Shown here: positions 32,371 through 44,400 of the stretch, piece after piece | Layout: each line of letters begins with the position of its first letter | Position numbering within the stretch: the first letter of the stretch is position 1 | Source: Arenicola marina | Lineage: Eukaryota > Annelida > Polychaeta > Arenicolidae | Direction: 5' to 3' | Length of the DNA stretch: 64,000 nucleotides | NCBI GenBank assembly: GCA_964019135.1 | Contig: OZ025258.1 | Location: 4,545,961-4,609,960, forward strand | Translations under genes and position numbers: made by a program | Notes under the pieces: generated by a model | What the model was told of the DNA's origin: nothing | The model's input: the letters and a program-made list of their open reading frames with translations, nothing else | The model's database searches: none

Positions 32371-32377
32371 GCCCTGG

Positions 32378-32470
32378 TCAGCAGTGTTCGTACGTCAGCA
32401 GTGTTCGTACGTCAGCATTGTTCGTACGTCAGCATCGTTCGTACGCCAGCATCGTTCGTACGCCAGCAGT
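32378..32470. repeat. 17-bp tandem repeat, about 5-6 copies
   Basis: Unit GTTCGTACGTCAGCAGT, next to the foldback element. Confidence 0.85.
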
Positions 32471-32520
32471 ACTACCAGCGTAACCACTTGACGTGCCAAA
32501 CTAAATACACAACAGCCAAT

Positions 32521-34193
32521 CACAGGCCAGAGGGGGTTTTATGGTGATGTGGCCTTTGTCACTGACCCAGAGGAGGTTCTCTGGTGACGTGACCTTTGTC
32601 ACTGACCCAGAGGAGGTTCTCTGGTGACGTGACCTTTGTCACTGACCCAGAGGAGGTTCTCTGGTGATGTGGCCATTGTCACTGACCCAGAGGAGGTTCT
32701 CTGGTGACGTGGCCTTTGTCACTGACCCAGAGGAGGTTCTCTGGTGACGTGACCTTTGTCACTGACCCAGAGGAGGTTCTCTGGTGATGTGGCCTTTGTC
32801 ACTGACCCAGAGGAGGTTCTCTGGTGACGTGACCTTTGTCACTGACCCAGAGGAGGTTCTCTGGTGACGTGACCTTTGTCACTGACCCAGAGGAGGTTCT
32901 CTGTTGACGTGGCCTTTGTCACTGACCCAGAGGAGGTTCTCTGTTGACGTGGCCTTTGTCACTGACCCAGAGGAGGTTCTCTGGTGATGTGGCCATTGTC
33001 ACTGACCCAGAGGAGGTTCTCTGGTGACGTGGCCTTTGTCACTGACCCAGAGGAGGTTCTCTGGTGACGTGACCTTTGTCACTGACCCAGAGGAGGTTCT
33101 CTGGTGATGTGGCCTTTGTCACTGACCCAGAGGAGGTTCTCTGGTGACGTGACCTTTGTCACTGACCCAGAGGAGGTTCTCTGTTGACGTGGCCTTTGTC
33201 ACTGACCCAGAGGAGGTTCTCTGTTGACGTGGCCTTTGTCATTGACCCAGAGGAGGTTCTCTGGTGATGTGGCCATTGTCACTGACCCAGAGGAGGTTCT
33301 CTGGTGACGTGGCCTTTGTCACTGACCCAGAGGAGGTTCTCTGGTGACGTGGCCTTTGTCACTGACCCAGATGAGGTTCTCTGGTGACGTGGCCTTTGTC
33401 ACTGGCCCAGAGGAGGTTCTCTGTTGACGTGGCCTTTGTCACTGACCCAGAGGAGGTTCTCTGGTGACGTGGCCTTTGTCACTGACCCAGAGGAGGTTCT
33501 CTGGTGACGTGGCTTTTGTCACTGACCCAGAGGAGGTTCTCTGGTGATGTGGCCTTTGTCACTGGCCCAGAGGAGGTTCTCTGGTGATGTGGCCTTTGTC
33601 ACTGACCCAGAGGAGGTTCTCTGGTGACGTGGCCTTTGTCACTGACCCAGACGAGGTTCTCTGGTGACGTGGCCTTTGTCACTGGCCCAGAGGAGGTTCT
33701 CTGGTGATGTGGCCTTTGTCACTGACCCAGACGAGGTTCTCTGGTGACGTGGCCTTTGTCACTGACCCAGACGAGGTTCTCTGGTGACGTGGCCTTTGTC
33801 ACTGGCCCAGAGGAGGTTCTCTGGTGATGTGGCCTTTGTCACTGACCCAGACGAGGTTCTCTGGTGACGTGGCCTTTGTCACTGGCCCAGAGGAGGTTCT
33901 CTGGTGATGTGGCCTTTGTCACTGACCCAGAGGAGGTTCTCTGGTGACGTGGCCTTTGTCACTGACCCAGAGGAGGTTCTCTGGTGACGTGGCTTTTGTC
34001 ACTGACCCAGAGGAGGTTCTCTGGTGACGTGGCCTTTGTCACTGGCCCAGGGGAGGTTCTCTGGTGACGTGGCCTTCGTCACTGGCCCAGGGGAGGTTCT
34101 CTGGTGACGTGGCCTTTGTCACTGGCCCAGAGGAGGTTCTCTGGTGACGTGGCCTTTGTCACTGGCCCAGGGGAGGTTCTCTGGTGACGTGGC
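32521..34193 (-). repeat. 40-bp array spanning the TADA2A stop codon, about 42 copies
   Basis: On the minus strand the last codons GGCCACGTCACCAGAGAACC then CTCCCCTGGGCCAG/TGA pass straight into repeats of the same sequence. Each unit carries the coding tail (GHVTREPPLGQ) and stop. Variants: GACC/GGCC, AGAGGAGG/ACGAGG, GATGTGG/GACGTGA. Block repetition is clear (for example about 32581-32880 against 32941-33180). Confidence 0.96.
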
Positions 34194-37100
34194 CTTGCTG
34201 GATGAGGAAGTCGTACAGTTTCCTGGTCTTGTTGACGTCTATCTTGATGAGGTTCCTGGCCTGAGCCAGCCTCAGGAAGCCGTACCTCCGACACTCCGAC
34301 ATCAGGATCGACTTGAACTCCAGGTACGAGTTGGGCACGAGACGAGCGCTGGAACAGAGCTGGAACAGAAACAAGAGTCTTACAGTGATACAAGCCTTAC
34401 AGTGATACAAGTCTTACAGTGATACAAGTCTTACAGTGATACAAGTTTTACAGTGATACAAGCCTTACAGTGATACAAGCCTTACAGTGATACAAGCCTT
34501 ACAGTGATACAAGTCTTACAGTGATACAAGTCTTACAGTGATACAAGCCTTACAGTGATACAAGCCTTACAGTGATACAAGTCTTACAGTGATACAAGCC
34601 TTACAGTGATACAAGTCTTACAGTGATACAAGCCTTACAGTGATACAAGCCTTACAGTGATACAAAGTCTTATATTCAGTATCATCGCCTTATATTCAGT
34701 ATCATCGCCTTAAATTGTTGTATTTTCTTATTTACCCTAAAGTTAACCTAGGCAGGCTACCCGACAAGTTATAGTTTACCCAATCAGACAGATTCTTCAT
34801 TTTAGAATTTATTAATAATCGGTTACCCTACAGACCTACTTACCTTCAAGTTTATTCAGTGACCTTGCATTTTACCCACTTAACATACGCGTTGGTTTTC
34901 TATCGTACTGATTGCTACTGGGACAGCCCCCCCACCCTTAATTACCTCCTTCTCCGGGTCGGTGAGCCGCTCGCTGCCCGGCAGTCCCAGGATGTCCAAG
35001 GGGACGGCCGCCTTACGCGCTGCGGGGGAGAAACAATATATGTACACAAACTCCCATACACACTGTGGGCATATACTGTGATGTACACTATCCATAACCA
35101 CGCTGAGCATGGACTGTGATGTACACTATACGTCCACACACTCGGCATGGACTTTGATGTACACTCTCCGTACACACACTGGGCATGGACTGTGATGTAC
35201 ACTATCCGTACACACGCTGGGCATGGACTGTGATGTACACTATCCGTACACACGCTGGGCATGGACTGTGATGTACACTATACGTACACACACTGGGCAT
35301 GGACTGCGATGTACACTATACGTACACACGCTCGGCATGGACTGTGATGTACACTATCCGCACACACACTGGGCATGGACTGTGATGTACACTATATGTA
35401 CACACACTGGGCCTGGACTGTGATGTACACTATACGTACACACACTGGGCATGGACTGTGATGTACACTATACGTACACACACTGGGCATGGACTGTGAT
35501 GTACACTATACGTACACACACTCGGCATGGACTGTGATGTACACTATACGTACACACACTGGGCATGGACTGTGATGTACACTATACGTACACACACTCG
35601 GCATGGATTGTGATGTACACTATACGTACACACACTGGGCATGGACTGTGATGTACACTATACGTACACACACTGGGCATGGACTGTGATGTACACTATA
35701 CGTACACTATACGTACACACGCTGGGCATGGACTGTGATGTACACTATACGTACACACGCTGGGCATGGACTGTGATGTACACTATACGTACACACACTG
35801 GGCATGGACTGTGATGTACACTATACGTACACACACTCGGCATGGACTGTGATGTACACTATACGTACACACACTGGGCATGGACTGTGATGTACACTAT
35901 ACGTACACACACTCGGCATGGATTGTGATGTACACTATACGTACACACACTGGGCATGGACTGTGATGTACACTATACGTACACACACTGGGCATGGACT
36001 GCGATGTACACTATACGTACACACACTGGGCATGGACTGTGATGTACACTATACGTACACACACTGGGCATGGACTGTGATGTACACTATACGTACACAC
36101 ACTCGGCATGGACTGTGATGTACACTATACGTACACACACTGGGCATGGACTGTGATGTACACTATACGTACACACGCTGGGCATGGACTGTGATGTACA
36201 CTATACGTACACACACTCGGCATGGACTGTGATGTACACTATCCGTACACACACTGGGCATGGACTGTGATGTACACTATACGTACACACACTGGGCATG
36301 GACTGTAATGTACACTATCCGTACACAGGCTGGGCATGGACTGATGTACACTATACGTACACACACTGGGCCTGGACTGTGATGTACACTATACGTACAC
36401 ACGCTGGGCATGGACTGTGATGTACACTATCCGTACACACACTGGGCATGGACTGTGATGTACACTATACGTACACACGCTGGGCATGGACTGTGATGTA
36501 CACTATACGTACACACCCTGGGCATGGACTGTGATGTACACTAAACGTACACTATACGTACACACGCTGGGCATGGACTGGGATGTACACTATACGTACA
36601 CATACTGGTCATGGACTGTGATGTACACTATACGTACACACGCTGGGCATAGACTGTGATGTACACTATACGTACACAGGCTGGGCATGGACTGTGATGT
36701 ACACTATACGTACACACGCTGGGCATGGACTGTGATGTACACTATACGTACACACGCTGGGCATGGACTGTGATGTACACTATACGTACACACACTGGGC
36801 ATGGACTGTGATGTACACTATACGTACACACACTGGGCATGGACTGTGATGTACACTATACGTACACAGGCTGGGCATGGACTGTGATGTACACTATACG
36901 TACACACACTGGGCATGGACTGTGATGTACACTATACGTACACACACTGGGCATGGACTGTGATGTACACTAAACTTACACACGCTGGGCATAGACTGTG
37001 TTGTACACTATACGTACACACCCTGGGCATGGACTGTGATGTACACTATACGTACACACGCTGGGCATGGACTGTGATGTAAGCTATACGTACACACACT

Positions 37101-38429
37101 GGGCATGGACTGTGAGTAGTGTCCCTTGGAGAGCTGAGTCATCATGGAGTGACGCTTGTTCCACGTGGCCGTCGACTGGTTCTGCAAACATGTGTACACG
37201 TCATGATCTGGATCAAAACATGTGTACACGTCACACTCAGACTCAAAACATGTGTACACGTCATACTCGGCCTCAAAACATGTGTACACGTCACACTCAG
37301 GCTCAAAACATGTGTACACGTCATACTCGGGCTCAAAACATGTGTACACGTCATACTCACCAGGACATCACTGAAGACATGGTGTCACCTGTATTAAGGC
37401 CAGGACATCGCTGAGGACATGACGTAACCTGTATTAAGGCCAGGACATCACTGAGGACATGACGTCACCTGTATTAAGGCCAGGACATCACTGAGGACAT
37501 GACGTAACCTGTATTAAGGCCAGGACATCACTGAGGACATGACGTAACCTGTATTAAGGCCAGGGCATCACTGAGGACATGACGTCACCTGTATTAAGGC
37601 CAGAGCATCACTGAGGAGATGACGTCACCTGTATTAAGGCCAGGACATCACTGAGGACATGACGTAACCTGTATTAAGGCCAGGACATCACTGAGGACAT
37701 GACGTCACCTGTATTAAGGCCAGAGCATCACTGAGGAGATGACGTCACCTGTATTAAGGCCAGGACATCACTGAGGACATGACGTCACCTGTATTAAGGC
37801 CAGGACATCACTGAGGACATGACGTAACCTGTATTAAGGCCAGGACATCACTGAGGACATGACGTCACCTGTATTAAGGCCAGGACATCACTGAGGACAT
37901 GACGTCACCTGTATTAAGGCCAGAGCATCACTGAGGAGATGACGTCACCTGTATTAAGGCCAGGACATCACTGAGGACATGACGTCAACTGTATTAAGGC
38001 CAGGACATCACTGAGGACATGACGTCACCTGTATTAAGGCCAGGACATCACTGAGGACATGACGTCACCTGTATTAAGGCCAGGACATCACTGAGGACAT
38101 GACGCCACCTGTATTAAGGCCAGGACATCACTGAGGACATGACGTCACCTGTATTAAGGCCAGGACATCACTGAGGACATGACGTCACCTGTATTAAGGC
38201 CAGGACATCACTGAGGACCTGACGTCACCTGTATTAAGGCCAGGACATCACTGAGAACATGACGTCACCTGTATTAAGGCCAGGACATCACTGAGGACCG
38301 TCTTCTGACTCTGCTCCTCCTCTCGTCGCGCCTTGAGTCTCTCGTAGACGGAGGCTGAGTGGAAGTGGGTCAGGCCAGCCTCCCGGTACTCCGCCAGTCT
38401 CCGGATGTCATGCCGCAGCTCACTGGCAT
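34159..38429 (-). CDS. TADA2A: TADA2A exons 9-12: C-terminal region and SWIRM domain
   Basis: Exons 38429-38269 (ASELRHDIRRLAEYREAG, EEEQSQKTVLSDVLALIQ), 37181-37094 (NQSTATWNKRHSMM), 35019-34946 (VPLDILGLPGSERLTDPEKE) and 34359-34159. The last exon is the SWIRM core: RLVPNSYLEFKS, LRLAQARNLIKIDVNKTRKL, YDFLIQQGHVT, then an extra tail REPPLGQ before TGA at 34161-34159. SWIRM domains of ADA2 bind nucleosomal DNA. The tail past GHVT is absent in human and is shared with the neighbouring array. Confidence 0.9.
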
Positions 38430-41400
38430 CTGGAGCGGGATTCATAGCAATGGCCTCAGGTCCACCCGAAACCTGCATGTTCGTCGTCGCCTCACCAGCT
38501 CGTGGTCGCAGTATTCATAATCAAAGCATGATATTTATTTCAGGGCTGGCGTCTTGCTCATTCAGAAAATGCTTTTAGTGAGTAGCCTCTTTGTGTTAAA
38601 TAAAGATTTGCGTATGGTTTGTCAATACGGGTCCTGATAATTGTGTTACGCGTAACACGCATTTAAATTGGCAGTAAAGTTAGCACACTGACGCAGATAG
38701 CGTGACTCGCTACGGACATCTTCTTCAAGCCAAGTAGAACCTTTGACAACTTAACGGTGGCATTCATAATCGCCCCCAAAAGAGAAGAAAAACCACCATG
38801 ACAGGAGGACTTGAACTTGTACAAGTAAAACTTGCGTCAATGCGAGAAGGAAGGGAAGAGCGGAGCCATGACCCGGGGGTAACCCCATACTCTTTGCGAA
38901 GGACATGGGATCTTTATCCTGCGACCACACAGACACGGCCACAGCTGGGCGCGAACCACCGATCCACGCGCCACCCACTAAGCTATCGGTCGGCCCTGTG
39001 CAAGTAAAGGTCACCCAGTAGAGAGCTACACATAAAGAGCAGCGTTCAAACACACACACAAGGAACTCACCTTGCAGACTTTCCGTCAGTTTCTTCCAGC
39101 CTTCCACAAGGTACTCACAGTGCAGACTCTCCGTCAATTTCTTCCAGCCGTCCACAAGGTACTCACAGTGCAGACTTTCCATCAGTGTCTCCCAGCCTTC
39201 CACAAGGTACTCACAGTGCAGACTTTCCATCAGTGTCTCCCAGCCTTCCAGAAGGTACTCACAGTGCAGACTTTCCATCAGTGTCTCCCAGCCTTCCACA
39301 AGGTACTCACAGTGCAGACTTTCCATCAGTTTCTCCCAGCCTTCCACAAGGTACTCACAGTGCAGACTTTCCATCAGTGTCTCCCAGCCTTCCACAATGT
39401 ACTCACAGTGCAGACTTTCCATCAGTTTCTCCCAGCCTTCCACAAGGTACTCACAGTGCAGACTTTCCATCAGTGTCTCCCAGCCTTCCACAAGGTACTC
39501 ACAGTGCAGACTTTCCGTCAGTTTCTCCCAGCCTTCCACAAGGTACTCACAGTGCAGACTTTCCATCAGTGTCTCCCAGCCTTCCACAAGGTACTCACAG
39601 TGCAGACTTTCCGTCAGTTTCTCCCAGCCTTCCACAAGGTACTCACAGTGCAGACTTTCCATCAGTGTCTCCCAGCCTTCCACAAGGTACTCACAGTGCA
39701 GACTTTCCATCAGTGTCTCCCAGCCTTCCACAATGTACTCACAGTGCAGACTTTCCGTCAGTTTCTCCCAGCCTTCCACAAGGTACTCACAGTGCAGACT
39801 TTCCATCAGTGTCTCCCAGCCTTCCACAAGGTACTCACAGTGCAGACTTTCCATCAGTGTCTCCCAGCCTTCCACAAGGTACTCACAGTGCAGACTTTCC
39901 ATCAGTGTCTCCCAGCCTTCCACAAGGTACTCACAGTGCAGACTCTCCATCAGTTTCTCCCAGCCTTCCACAAGGTACTCACAGTGCAGACTTTCCGTCA
40001 GTGTCTCCCAGCCTTCCACAATGTACTCACAGTGCACTTTCCATCAGTGTCTCCCAGCCTTCCACAAGGTACTCACAGTGCAGACTTTCCATCAGTTTCT
40101 CCCAGCCTTCCACAATGTACTCACAGTGCACTTTCCATCAGGGTCTCCCAGCCTTCCACAAGGTACTCACAGTGCAGACTTTCCGTCAGTTTCTCCCAGC
40201 CTTCCACAATGTACTCACAGTGCACTTTCCATCAGTGTCTCCCAGCCTTCCACAAGGTACTCACAGTGCAGACTTTCCGTCAGTTTCTCCCAGCCTTCCA
40301 CAATGTACTCACAGTGCACTTTCCATCAGTTTCTCCCAGCCTTCCACAAGGTACTCACAGTGCAGACTTTCCATCAGTGTCTCCCAGCCTTCCACAATGT
40401 ACTCACAGTGCAGACTTTCCATCAGTTTCTCCCAGCCTTCCACAAGGTACTCACAGTGCAGACTTTCCATCAGTGTCTCCCAGCCTTCCACAAGGTACTC
40501 ACAGTGCAGACTTTCCATCAGTTTCTCCCAGCCTTCCACAAGGTACTCACAGTGCAGACTTTCCGTCAGTTTCTCCCAGCCTTCCACAAGGTACTCACAG
40601 TGCAGACTTTCCATCAGTGTCTCCCAGCCTTCCACAAGGTACTCACAGTGCAGACTTTCCATCAGTGTCTCCCAGCCTTCCACAAGGTACTCACAGTGCA
40701 GACTTTCCATCAGTGTCTCCCAGCCTTCCACAAGGTACTCACAGTGCAGACTTTCCATCAGTGTCTCCCAGCCTTCCACAATGTACTCACAGTGCAGACT
40801 TTCCATCAGTGTCTCCCAGCCTTCCACAAGGTACTCACAGTGCAGACTTTCCGTCAGTGTCTCCCAGCCTTCCACAATGTACTCACAGTGCACTTTCCAT
40901 CAGTGTCTCCCAGCCTTCCACAAGGTACTCACAGTGCAGACTTTCCATCAGTTTCTCCCAGCCTTCCACAATGTACTCACAGTGCACTTTCCATCAGGGT
41001 CTCCCAGCCTTCCACAAGGTACTCACAGTGCAGACTTTCCGTCAGTTTCTCCCAGCCTTCCACAATGTACTCACAGTGCACTTTCCATCAGTGTCTCCCA
41101 GCCTTCCACAATGTACTCACAGTGCAGACTTTCCATCAGTTTCTCCCAGCCTTCCACAATGTACTCACAGTGCACTTTCCTTCAGTGTCTCCCAGCCTTC
41201 CACAAGGTACTCACAGTGCAGACTTTCCGTCAGTTTCTCCCAGCCTTCCACAATGTACTCACAGTGCACTTTCCTTCAGTGTCTCCCAGCCTTCCACAAG
41301 GTACTCACAGTGCAGACTTTCCATCAGTGTCTCCCAGCCTTCCACAAGGTACTCACAGTGCAGACTTTCCATCAGTGTCTCCCAGCCTTCCACAAGGTAC

Positions 41401-44400
41401 TCACAGTGCAGACTTTCCATCAGTGTCTCCCAGCCTTCCACAAGGTACTCACAGTGCAGACTTTCCATCAGTTTCTCCCAGCCTTCCACAATGTACTCAC
41501 AGTGCAGACTTTCCATCAGTTTCTCCCAGCCTTCCACAAGGTACTCACAGTGCAGACTTTCCATCAGTTTCTCCCAGCCTTCCACAAGGTACTCACAGTG
41601 CAGACTTTCCATCAGTGTCTCCCAGCCTTCCACAAGGTACTCACAGTGCAGACTTTCCATCAGTGTCTCCCAGCCTTCCAGAAGGTACTCACAGTGCAGA
41701 CTTTCCATCAGTGTCTCCCAGCCTTCCACAAGGTACTCACAGTGCAGACTTTCCATCAGTGTCTCCCAGCCTTCCACAAGGTACTTACAGTGCAGACTTT
41801 CCATCAGTGTCTCCCAGCCTTCCACAAGGTACTCACAGTGCAGACTTTCCATCAGTGTCTCCCAGCCTTCCACAAGGTACTCACAGTGCAGACTTTCCAT
41901 CAGTTTCTCCCAGCCTTCCACAAGGTACTCACAGTGCAGACTTTCCATCAGTGTCTCCCAGCCTTCCACAATGTACTCACAGTGCAGACTTTCCATCAGT
42001 GTCTCCCAGCCTTCCACAAGGTACTCACAGTGCAGACTTTCCATCAGTGTCTCCCAGCCTTCCACAAGGTACTCACAGTGCAGACTTTCCATCAGTTTCT
42101 CCCAGCCTTCCACAAGGTACTCACAGTGCAGACTTTCCATCAGTTTCTCCCAGCCTTCCACAATGTACTCACAGTGCAGACTTTCCATCAGTTTCTCCCA
42201 GCCTTCCACAATGTACTCACAGTGCAGACTTTCCATCAGTTTCTCCCAGCCTTCCACAAGGTACTCACAGTGCAGACTTTCCATCAGTGTCTCCCAGCCT
42301 TCCACAATGTACTCACAGTGCAGACTTTCCATCAGTGTCTCCCAGCCTTCCACAAGGTACTCACAGTGCAGACTTTCCATCAGTGTCTCCCAGCCTTCCA
42401 CAAGGTACTCACAGTGCAGACTTTCCATCAGTTTCTCCCAGCCTTCCACAAGGTACTCACAGTGCAGACTTTCCATCAGTTTCTCCCAGCCTTCCACAAG
42501 GTACTCACAGTGCAGACTTTCCATCAGTGTCTCCCAGCCTTCCACAAGGTACTCACAGTGCAGACTTTCCATCAGTTTCTCCCAGCCTTCCACAATGTAC
42601 TCACAGTGCAGACTTTCCATCAGTTTCTCCCAGCCTTCCACAAGGTACTCACAGTGCAGACTTTCCATCAGTTTCTCCCAGCCTTCCACAATGTACTCAC
42701 AGTGCAGACTTTCCATCAGTTTCTCCCAGCCTTCGAACGTCAGGAGCCGCCGAAAGACCTTCAGCGTTTCCATGGTGATGGCACTCATTGTCTTGTCGTA
42801 CTTCCGGTGAGATACTGCCAAGGTCAAGGTCAAGCACAACTTGTACACAACTTTGACTCGCTATACTCACAACCAGTGCCAATGTGTGATAGCATTAATG
42901 CGGCCCTCGATCGAGCACATTCTTCCCTACGTAACTAAAAACTTTAGCACTCGCGTTAGACCAATAATGGGCGGCTGTGGATATCAAAGTATTACTTAAT
43001 ATCGATTTTTTAAACTTTTATAATGTTAGTAAATTGCGTTAATTGTCATTTTGATGACATCTACAACAGAAAGTGTGTAACTAGTAATTATCACAGTGAG
43101 ACTTACCAATGTGTTTGCTCATGATCACAGTGCGACTTACCAATGTGTTTGCTCATGTTGATCAAACCGTGATCCCGTAAAATTCTGAAGACAAAGGGAT
43201 TAAAGTAACAATAAATAGAGGACCGCCCAGGCAGCCCAGCTGCCTCCGATACACGAGTGTTATTGACGTAACGTCGGGGGCCGGTTTGGTTACATTAATG
43301 TAGGAATAAAGGTTACAACCCTTCGCGACTGCAAGAGTCGTTGTTGTCAGTGAAATGGCATTGTCACATTGGCACTAACAGAACATCAACTGTTGGCGGG
43401 TAGTGGACTTCTCGTACAGCTCACAGACTGAGGACTAGGATTACCTCTTGCGTCGCTGTCGCTCCCGCAGCACGTTCTCGTACACATCCACCACCACCCC
43501 CTTCATCCCTACAACACAGGCACAGGCTGTCAGACCACCTCCCAACATGCCACCATCGTCATTGCCGGGCCTGTTGCAAAGCTTTATTTTTATTATAACT
43601 AAAATATAAATTCAATAATATAAACTAACATATAAATTCCATAATATAAAATAAAATATAAATTCAATAATATAAACTAAAATATAAACTCAAGAACAGA
43701 AACTAAAATAGAAATTCAATAATATAAACAAAATATAAATTCAATAATATACACTAAAATAGAAATAAATGAAGTAAAAATTGTACTGTTTGCCCATAGT
43801 CAATAACTTAATTATCGTACTATTATCATTATTAATATTATTACAGTTCTTAGATGCAGACACTTTGTCAGACCTGTTAACAGCGGACCGTCCTCGCCAG
43901 TAAACTCGATGTCTCTCAGATTCATCTCTGCGTAGTTGTCATGTTCCACCATGAAGTCTCCTCGGGCAGCCATGTAACCAGACATGTCGAACTGCAGGGT
44001 CGAGCCCTCACTGGGCCGAGGGGGGTCCTCACATACTGACGACAGACACAATCATTAGGACAGACAGCCATGTAACCAGACATGTCCAACTGCAGGGACG
44101 AGCCCACACTGGGCCGAGGGGGGTCCTCACATACTGACAGACACAATCATTAGGACAGACAGCCATGTAACCAGACATGTCCAACTGCAGGGTCGAGCCC
44201 TCACTGGGCCGAGGGGGGTCCTCACATACTGACGACAGACACAATCATTAGGACAGACAGCAATGTAACCAGGCATGTCCAACTGCAGGGTCGAGCCCTC
44301 ACTGGGCCGAGGGGGGTCCTCACATACTGACGACAGACACAATCATTAGAACAGACAGCCATGTAACCAGACATGTCCAACTGCAGGGTCGAGCCCTCAC

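Noticed and set aside
39072..42938. Plus-strand frames of 1137-1288 codons (repeats of FHQCLPAFHKVLTVQT)
   Set aside because: They are translations of the 48-bp array, which belongs to TADA2A intron 8 on the other strand; all three frames are open because the period is a multiple of 3.
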